The notes below the pieces were generated by a model. It had not been told where the DNA came from and made no database searches. It saw only the letters and a program-made list of their open reading frames with translations. From an uncultured Paracoccaceae bacterium (lineage in GTDB: Bacteria; Pseudomonadota; Alphaproteobacteria; Rhodobacterales; Rhodobacteraceae): 6,560 bases of DNA. Made by a program: the position numbers and the translations under genes. The DNA lies in the NCBI GenBank assembly GCA_937927885.1, contig CALEZJ010000336.1:1-6560 (forward strand), in the 5' to 3' direction. Positions within the stretch are counted from its first letter, which is position 1; each line of letters starts with the position of its first letter. This document shows positions 1 through 4,187 of this stretch, piece by piece.

Positions 1-57
1 GACGTGCACGCCCTGATCCTGGGCCGCGCGCAAACCGGGCTTCAGGCCTTTTTCTGA
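1..57 (+). CDS. 3' end of an unidentified gene (18 C-terminal residues)
   Basis: Frame 1 is open from the left edge to a TGA stop at 55-57 and encodes DVHALILGRAQTGLQAFF. The codons show the G/C-rich third positions of the rest of the window. A terminator-like hairpin follows about 55 bases downstream on the same strand, which supports a real gene end here. The fragment is too short to assign a family. It converges on the lpd gene, which ends at 157 on the other strand, so the two are not in one operon. That it is coding is an inference from frame, codon use and the downstream terminator. Confidence 0.5.
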   Translation, partial: DVHALILGRAQTGLQAFF

Positions 58-110
58 CGGCGCCCCCTCATCTGTCCTCAAATATCCTCAGGGGGGTGAG
101 GCCAAAGGCC
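58..110. repeat. Structured convergent intergenic block
   Basis: This short spacer between two converging genes is dense in small repeats. TCCTCA occurs directly at 75-80 and 85-90. CCTCA at 86-90 can pair with TGAGG at 97-101 across a GGGGGG loop. GGCC-AAA-GGCC forms a small hairpin at 100-110. G6 tracts lie at 91-96 and 113-118. The wording (AAATATCCTCA, then a G run, then TGAGGCC, then GGCCGAGGGGGG) resembles, from memory, gene-end sequences that recur in Rhodobacteraceae genomes. That family resemblance is recollection and has not been checked. Confidence 0.35.
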
Positions 111-138
111 GAGGGGGGCGCGAGCGCCCCCCTTTCTT
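111..138 (+). terminator. Intrinsic terminator of the upstream plus-strand gene
   Basis: An 8-bp perfect G/C stem (GGGGGGCG at 113-120 and CGCCCCCC at 125-132) closes on a CGAG loop and is followed directly by TTTCTT at 133-138. This is the classic rho-independent layout for plus-strand transcription. On the minus strand the same hairpin is followed by TCGGCCTTT rather than a T run, so it is a poorer terminator for lpd, although the stem could still help end or protect that transcript. Confidence 0.7.
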
Positions 139-156
139 GTCCGTCAGGCGAACCGC

Positions 157-1551
157 TCAGAAATGCAGCGCCCGCCCATAAGCGTCCAGCACCGATTCGT
201 GCATCATCTCGCTCAGCGTGGGGTGCGGGAAGACCGTGTGCATCAGGTCCTCTTCGGTGGTTTCCAGCGTGCGGCCAATGACATAGCCCTGAATCATCTC
301 GGTGACCTCGGCGCCGATCATATGGGCGCCCAGAAGTTCACCGGTCTTGGCGTCGAACACCGTTTTCACCATCCCTTCGGGCTCGCCCAAGGCAATCGCC
401 TTGCCGTTCCCGATGAAGGGGAAGCGGCCAACCTTGACCGTGTGCCCCGCCGCCTTGGCCTTGTCTTCCGTCAGCCCGACCGAGGCCACCTGCGGGTGGC
501 AATAGGTGCAGCCGGGGATCGAGTTCGGCTTGATCGGGTGGACATGCAGCCCGGCGATCAGTTCGGCCACCATGACACCCTCATGACTGGCCTTGTGCGC
601 CAGCCAGGGCGCGCCGGCGACGTCGCCGATGGCATAGAGGCCCGGCACGCCGGTCCGGCAGTATTCGTCGGTGACCACATGGGTGCGGTCGATCTTGACG
701 CCCAAGGCCTCGAGCCCAAGGTTCTCCACATTGCCGACGATGCCGACCGCGGAAATCACCGTGTCGAATTCCTCGGTCGTGGTGGTGCCATTTGCTTCCA
801 GATGCGCGACCACCTTGCCCGCGCTGCGGTCCAGTTTCTTGACCGTGGTCTTCTCGCGGATCACCATGCCTTGCTTGGTAAAGGACTTCTTGGCAAAGGC
901 GCTGATTTCCGCATCCTCGACCGGCAGCACGCGGTCCATCACCTCGACGACGGTCGTCTTGGCGCCCAGGGTGTTGAAGAAGCTGGCAAACTCGATTCCG
1001 ATCGCGCCCGAGCCGATGACCAGCAGGTTCTTCGGCATGCGCTTGGCGACCAGCGCGTGCTTGTAGGTCCACACGAGATCGCCATCCGCCTCTAGCCCCG
1101 GCAATTCGCGCGCGCGTGCGCCGGTGGCGAGGATGATCGCGGGGGATTTCAGGGTCTCGTCGCCCTTGGCCGTCTTGACCGCGACCACGCCTGGGGCCGC
1201 CAGCTTGGCCTCGCCCATCACCACGGTGACCTTGTTTTTCTTCAGCAAATGCCCGATGCCGCCCGACAATTGGCCGGCCACCCCGCGCGAGCGTTTGACC
1301 ACAGCCTCGAGGTCATAAGCGATTCCCTGAGCCGAAAGGCCGAAATCCTTGGCGCGGTGCATCAGGTGGAACACTTCGGCCGAGCGCAGCATCGCCTTGG
1401 TGGGGATGCAGCCCCAGTTCAGGCAGATGCCGCCCAGATGCTCGCGTTCGACAACGGCGACCTTCTTGCCCAGCTGCGCGGCACGGATCGCGGCCACGTA
1501 GCCCCCCGGACCAGCACCGATGACGACCACATCAAAGCTCTGTTCAGCCAT
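157..1551 (-). CDS. lpd: Dihydrolipoyl dehydrogenase (E3)
   Basis: This FAD flavoprotein reoxidises dihydrolipoyl groups on the E2 subunits of the pyruvate and 2-oxoglutarate dehydrogenase complexes (or on glycine-cleavage H protein), reducing NAD+ in the cytoplasm. The 464 residues match the family's usual length. Visible features in order are the FAD dinucleotide fold GAGPGG (12-17), the redox-active disulfide in CLNWGCIPTK (Cys43 and Cys48), ATGARARELPG (142-152), the NAD-binding GSGAIGIE (180-187), the second FAD motif YAIGDVAG with Asp310, and the C-terminal HPTLSE with the catalytic pair His443 and Glu448. No key residue is missing. The ATG start is preceded by GGGAGGGG, a strong ribosome site. 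The genes for E1 and E2 are not in the window, so which complex this copy serves cannot be told. It is the last gene of the minus-strand cluster. Confidence 0.97.
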   Translation of the reverse strand: MAEQSFDVVVIGAGPGGYVAAIRAAQLGKKVAVVEREHLGGICLNWGCIPTKAMLRSAEVFHLMHRAKDFGLSAQGIAYDLEAVVKRSRGVAGQLSGGIGHLLKKNKVTVVMGEAKLAAPGVVAVKTAKGDETLKSPAIILATGARARELPGLEADGDLVWTYKHALVAKRMPKNLLVIGSGAIGIEFASFFNTLGAKTTVVEVMDRVLPVEDAEISAFAKKSFTKQGMVIREKTTVKKLDRSAGKVVAHLEANGTTTTEEFDTVISAVGIVGNVENLGLEALGVKIDRTHVVTDEYCRTGVPGLYAIGDVAGAPWLAHKASHEGVMVAELIAGLHVHPIKPNSIPGCTYCHPQVASVGLTEDKAKAAGHTVKVGRFPFIGNGKAIALGEPEGMVKTVFDAKTGELLGAHMIGAEVTEMIQGYVIGRTLETTEEDLMHTVFPHPTLSEMMHESVLDAYGRALHF

Positions 1552-1646
1552 GTTCCCCTCCCGATTGGAATATGGTTTAGCATTAAACTAATTCAGGCAG
1601 CGCCGCAATCCCGCCGCGGAATGGCTGCCTTGCACCCGGTGCAGGG
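1552..1646 (-). promoter_or_regulatory. AT-rich lpd leader with inverted repeat, candidate operator/promoter
   Basis: This 95-base spacer between the DUF924 gene and lpd is more AT-rich than its surroundings at 1565-1593. It contains the inverted repeat GTTTA-GCAT-TAAAC (1575-1588). On the minus strand, upstream of this, lies a longer hairpin with a 7-bp outer stem (1595-1601 with 1624-1630) and a 4-bp inner stem (1603-1606 with 1616-1619). A third small dyad, TGCAC-CCG-GTGCA (1631-1643), lies just after the DUF924 stop. The layout fits an end for the upstream transcript plus a separate lpd promoter. A weak hexamer pair, CTGAAT-N16-CATATT, can be drawn on the minus strand, but it would leave only about 11 bases of leader, so I do not assign a promoter. 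No regulator is recognised. Confidence 0.3.
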
Positions 1647-2210
1647 CTAGCCCCCCAGCGCGCGTACGACCGCGCCATAGCTTCCCGCGGCCAGAAAGGC
1701 AGCCTCGGCCGCGGTGGTCTGTCGACCCAGCGCCGCATTGCGATAGGGAAACCGGCCGAAATCGCGGATCACCTGCCGGTGGGCGCGCGCATGCAGCACA
1801 TTGTCTCCGGGCAGTCGCGCCACGAACAGCGCGACCGAACGGTCCTGATCGGTCAGCGTTTCCGAATGCATGAAGGGAAGATACAGGAACTGCCGCAGCG
1901 GCCCCTCGATGCGCAGGTCCATCCCGTGCTGCCAGGCGCGCGAGGCGACATCGCGTGCGAGGCTGTCGGTGGCAAAGGACAACCCGTCGTCGCGAAACAT
2001 GTTGCGGGGGAACTGGTCGGTCAGGATCAGATAGGCCAGCACCCCCTCGGGACTGGCCTGCCAGTGGCGCAAACCCCCGACCCGCGCCGAATGCCAGTCT
2101 GCCAGGAAGAGCGAGCGGATCTCGCTGTCCAGAGCCTCGCCGCCGCCATACCAGCCCGCGGGGCCGATCCGTTGCCAGAAATCCAGAACCGCGCCTGCGC
2201 GTGCATCCAT
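1647..2210 (-). CDS. DUF924 family protein
   Basis: This 187-residue soluble protein belongs to the DUF924 (PF06041) family, whose function is not established. The family's characteristic blocks are present: LDFWQRIGPAGWY (9-21), LTDQFPRNMFRD (63-74), FLYLPFMHSE (108-117) and a C-terminal DFGRFPYRNAALGR (150-163) followed by an alanine-rich helix. The chosen ATG puts the LDFW block nine residues from the N terminus, as is usual, and has GGAGG nine bases upstream. An in-frame TTG at 2261 would add 17 arginine-rich residues and has no ribosome site, so I rejected it. There is no signal peptide or membrane segment. The gene lies 57 bases after the MFS stop and 95 bases before lpd on the same strand, so co-transcription with the transporter is likely. 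A metabolic link to lpd is only guilt by association. Confidence 0.88.
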   Translation of the reverse strand: MDARAGAVLDFWQRIGPAGWYGGGEALDSEIRSLFLADWHSARVGGLRHWQASPEGVLAYLILTDQFPRNMFRDDGLSFATDSLARDVASRAWQHGMDLRIEGPLRQFLYLPFMHSETLTDQDRSVALFVARLPGDNVLHARAHRQVIRDFGRFPYRNAALGRQTTAAEAAFLAAGSYGAVVRALGG

Positions 2211-2267
2211 CTTTGTCGTCCTCCCTGGGCCAAACCTGCGACGGGGCCTCGCCCGCGTCAAGGCGGC

Positions 2268-3506
2268 TCAGCGCCGGGTGTCGGACTCGGCGGCGTCCAG
2301 CGCGGCCTCGACGGTCAGCGCCGAGGCAGTGGGCGACAGCGCGGCATAGCCGCCGCTGGCCCCCGGCACCACCCGGCGCTGCGTCATCCGCCAGGCGGCA
2401 TACAGCGCCAGCACACCAAAAATCAGCGCCATGAACAGGAAGAATCCGGCCGGCCCGATGGCGCCCATCATCCAGCCGGTGATGATCGGCCCCGAAATTG
2501 CCCCCAGCCCGTTGATGAAGATCAGCCCGGCCGAGGCGGCAGCCATATCCGCGCGGTCGAGATAATCGTTCACATAGGCCAGCAGCAGCGAATAGAGCGG
2601 GTTGGAAATCCCCCCCGACAGCGCGCCGACAACCAGCAACAGCGCGAAGGGCAGATCAAAGAGGACCGGCAGCGCGAGAACCCCCGCGCCGGCAGTTGAA
2701 AGCACCAGCACCAGCTTGCGCCGGTCGATCTGATCGCTGAGCCAGCCGATCGGGTATTGCAGCACCAGCCCGCCGACGTAGATCGCCGCGATGAACAGGG
2801 TCAGTTCGCCCACCGTAAGCCCGGCTTGCGTGCCCCAGACCGCTGCCATGCCGAACTGCGCGGAAAACACCCCGCCCAGAAGGAACATGCCCACGCAGCC
2901 CAGAGGCGAGGTCTGGTAGAGCCTGCGGAAACTGAGCGGGCGGGTGGTGTCAAACGCAGGCGCCGGCGCCACCGAAAGCAGGATCGGCGTGAAGGCGAGC
3001 GACACCAGCACCGAGGGGATGATGAACAGGATATAGCCCGCCGGATCGCCGACATTCACCAGCACCTGCGCGGCGATGATTCCGACCATCTGGACGATCA
3101 GATACAGCGACAGCGCCTGCCCTCGGTTTTCATTGGTCGAGGCGTTGTTCAGCCAGCTTTCGGCGGTGATGTAGACGCCGGAAAACGAGAACCCGATCAC
3201 CACCCGCATCAGCGCCCACAAGATCCAGTGTGGGGCGGCGGCATAGAGGATCAGCACCGCCGAGATCATCGAACCCAGCGCCGCGAACACCCGGACATGG
3301 CCGACGCGGCGGATCATTTCGGGCGCCATGCGGCTGCCGAACAGAAAGCCGATGAAATAGCACGACATGACGATCGACATTTCGGTCGTCGAGAAATTCT
3401 CGATCGCGCCCCGGATCCCCAGCAGCGTGCCCTGCATGCCGTTGCCCAGCATGAGCAGCATCAAGCCCAGCAGCAGGGCCCAGGTCGAGCCGAGAACTTT
3501 CAACAT
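2268..3506 (-). CDS. MFS transporter, YcaD-like
   Basis: This major facilitator superfamily inner-membrane permease has 412 residues and about 12 hydrophobic segments by eye, split into two halves by the loop around residues 181-200. The MFS loop signature appears as GSRMAPEMIRRVG (57-69) after segment 2, and again in the second half as GWLSDQIDRR (254-263). The stretch ITAESWLNNASTNENRG (113-129), then a segment-5 glutamine, matches the pattern I recall from Escherichia coli YcaD (VVVESALMCSGTSRNRG). Substrate and transport direction are unknown. The last 30 or so residues are a hydrophilic cytoplasmic tail. The ATG at 3506 is chosen because MLKVLGSTWALL begins directly before segment 1 and a GGAGTGG lies upstream. 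An ATG at 3542 would add 12 residues but has no usable ribosome site and sits inside a hairpin. Confidence 0.9.
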   Translation of the reverse strand: MLKVLGSTWALLLGLMLLMLGNGMQGTLLGIRGAIENFSTTEMSIVMSCYFIGFLFGSRMAPEMIRRVGHVRVFAALGSMISAVLILYAAAPHWILWALMRVVIGFSFSGVYITAESWLNNASTNENRGQALSLYLIVQMVGIIAAQVLVNVGDPAGYILFIIPSVLVSLAFTPILLSVAPAPAFDTTRPLSFRRLYQTSPLGCVGMFLLGGVFSAQFGMAAVWGTQAGLTVGELTLFIAAIYVGGLVLQYPIGWLSDQIDRRKLVLVLSTAGAGVLALPVLFDLPFALLLVVGALSGGISNPLYSLLLAYVNDYLDRADMAAASAGLIFINGLGAISGPIITGWMMGAIGPAGFFLFMALIFGVLALYAAWRMTQRRVVPGASGGYAALSPTASALTVEAALDAAESDTRR

Positions 3507-3531
3507 GCCGGTGTCCACTCCATCGCAAGGG

Positions 3532-3561
3532 GCGCCCGGCATGTCCTAACATGTCGGGCGC
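3532..3561 (-). repeat. 12-bp inverted repeat (hairpin) upstream of the MFS gene
   Basis: GCGCCCGGCATG (3532-3543) and CATGTCGGGCGC (3550-3561) form a 12-bp stem around a 6-base loop. Only one position is not Watson-Crick: a G.U on the plus strand, which is an A.C mismatch on the minus strand. It lies in the 110-base gap between the rhodanese stop and the MFS start, about 25 bases before the MFS ATG. No T run follows on either strand, so it is not a classic terminator. It could be a transcript-processing or stabilising hairpin, a rho-related gene end, or a double-stranded operator. Confidence 0.6.
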
Positions 3562-3616
3562 GTCCAAGGCGACGAAAAGCGGCACGCCGTGGCGGGAAAC
3601 GGCCACGATCCAGAGA

Positions 3617-3994
3617 TCAGCGGGCGATCTGCCCGCCGCCCTGCGCCCAGGCGTTCAGGTTGCCCAGGTTGTGGACCTTGTCATACCCGTGCTGGCGCAA
3701 GACGCCCGCCGCCCGCGACGACCGCGCACCCGAGGCGCAATAGAGATAGACGTCATGCCCGGCTTTCTTCGCAGCCAGAAGCGTCTTGTCGCAATGACCC
3801 GAATTCGGGTCGGCCAGCAGGTGCAGGCGGCTCAGCGGCAGGTTCAGCGCGCCCTTGGCCTTGCCGGTGGCACGCACCTCGTCTGCCTCGCGCACGTCGA
3901 CCACCACCGCGCGCTTGTCAGCGACGGCCCGCACGGCGTCCGCCGGGCTGACAGCCGGGCCGGAATTCATCATCGATTGGAAGAAGTTGAACAT
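3617..3994 (-). CDS. Single-domain rhodanese-like sulfurtransferase
   Basis: This is a 125-residue, single-domain rhodanese. The family passes sulfane sulfur through a cysteine persulfide, from donors such as thiosulfate to acceptors such as cyanide, thiols or proteins; the natural substrate here is unknown. The domain features are [10 protein letters not shown] (31-40), the NLPLSRL strand-turn (51-57), and the active-site loop CASGAR (86-91), which fits CxxGxR with Cys86 as the persulfide residue, followed by a helix and [12 protein letters not shown]. The catalytic Cys is present, so the protein should be active. There is no signal peptide or membrane helix, so it is probably cytoplasmic. 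AGGAGG lies six bases before the ATG, a near-ideal ribosome site that fixes the start. It is the first gene of the leftward cluster and diverges from uvrA. Confidence 0.93.
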   Translation of the reverse strand: MFNFFQSMMNSGPAVSPADAVRAVADKRAVVVDVREADEVRATGKAKGALNLPLSRLHLLADPNSGHCDKTLLAAKKAGHDVYLYCASGARSSRAAGVLRQHGYDKVHNLGNLNAWAQGGGQIAR

Positions 3995-4034
3995 TCGGGG
4001 CCTCCTGAGGGCACGAGTCGGTTGGATTGCCGCC

Positions 4035-4062
4035 TACATAGCAGGTCGTCCAAAATATTCAA
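4035..4062 (-). promoter_or_regulatory. Candidate sigma70-type promoter for the rhodanese gene
   Basis: On the minus strand, TTGAAT (4062-4057) is separated by 16 bases from TATGTA (4040-4035). This gives 4/6 and 3/6 matches to the housekeeping hexamers and a leader of roughly 34 bases to the rhodanese ATG. The stretch is locally AT-rich in an otherwise GC-rich spacer. An imperfect dyad, ATTCAA-GTG-TTGGAAT (4057-4072), overlaps the -35 position and could be an operator. Position and AT-richness support it; the hexamers alone are weak. Confidence 0.35.
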
Positions 4063-4107
4063 GTGTTGGAATGTGTAATTTCCGCACCGCCGCGATTTTC
4101 CGCCACC

Positions 4108-4122
4108 GTTTCCCCTTCGTTC
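4108..4122 (+). promoter_or_regulatory. Candidate LexA (SOS) box upstream of uvrA
   Basis: GTTT-CCCCTTC-GTTC fits the alphaproteobacterial LexA operator GTTC-N7-GTTC with one mismatch in the first half-site (T for C) and exact 7-base spacing. It lies 65 bases before the uvrA ATG and 12 bases before the candidate -35. UvrA is a classical SOS-regulon member, and direct-repeat boxes of this form are known upstream of recA and uvrA in Rhodobacter. The motif is seen directly; LexA binding is inferred. Confidence 0.6.
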
Positions 4123-4133
4123 TCACTTTCGGA

Positions 4134-4162
4134 TTGGAGACTCACCCGCTTCGCTCTATGTT
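4134..4162 (+). promoter_or_regulatory. Candidate uvrA promoter
   Basis: TTGGAG (4134-4139) and TATGTT (4157-4162) are separated by exactly 17 bases, with 3/6 and 4/6 matches to the sigma70 consensus. Initiation would fall near 4169, leaving a short leader of about 19 bases that still contains the GTGGGG ribosome site at 4176-4181. The LexA-like box lies just upstream of the -35 rather than over it, so repression would work by edge overlap with RNA polymerase, or another promoter is used. Confidence 0.4.
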
Positions 4163-4187
4163 GCCCGTCGCACTAGTGGGGCAGATC

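Noticed and set aside
96..281. Small plus-strand open frame of 61 residues at the end of lpd
   Set aside because: It overlaps the terminator hairpin and the lpd 3' end, its composition is low-complexity, and it has no ribosome site.
163..1095. 310-residue plus-strand open frame opposite lpd
   Set aside because: It is a composition shadow of lpd, with a His/Arg/Asp-rich product and no motif or ribosome site.
2211..2261. N-terminal extension of the DUF924 protein from a TTG
   Set aside because: It adds an arginine-rich stretch outside the family's usual start and has no ribosome site, whereas the ATG at 2210 has GGAGG nine bases upstream.
1779..2699. 306-residue plus-strand open frame across the DUF924 and MFS genes
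   Set aside because: It spans two real minus-strand genes and their gap, and its Arg/Gln/Pro-rich translation has no domain.
3507..3542. N-terminal extension of the MFS transporter from the ATG at 3542
   Set aside because: It would add 12 residues before a normal MFS N terminus. The ATG lies within the arm of the 12-bp hairpin and has no properly spaced ribosome site.
2757..3743. 328-residue plus-strand open frame opposite the MFS and rhodanese genes
   Set aside because: It is antisense to two well-supported genes, and its extreme Arg/His/Gln content is typical of a reversed membrane-protein sequence.
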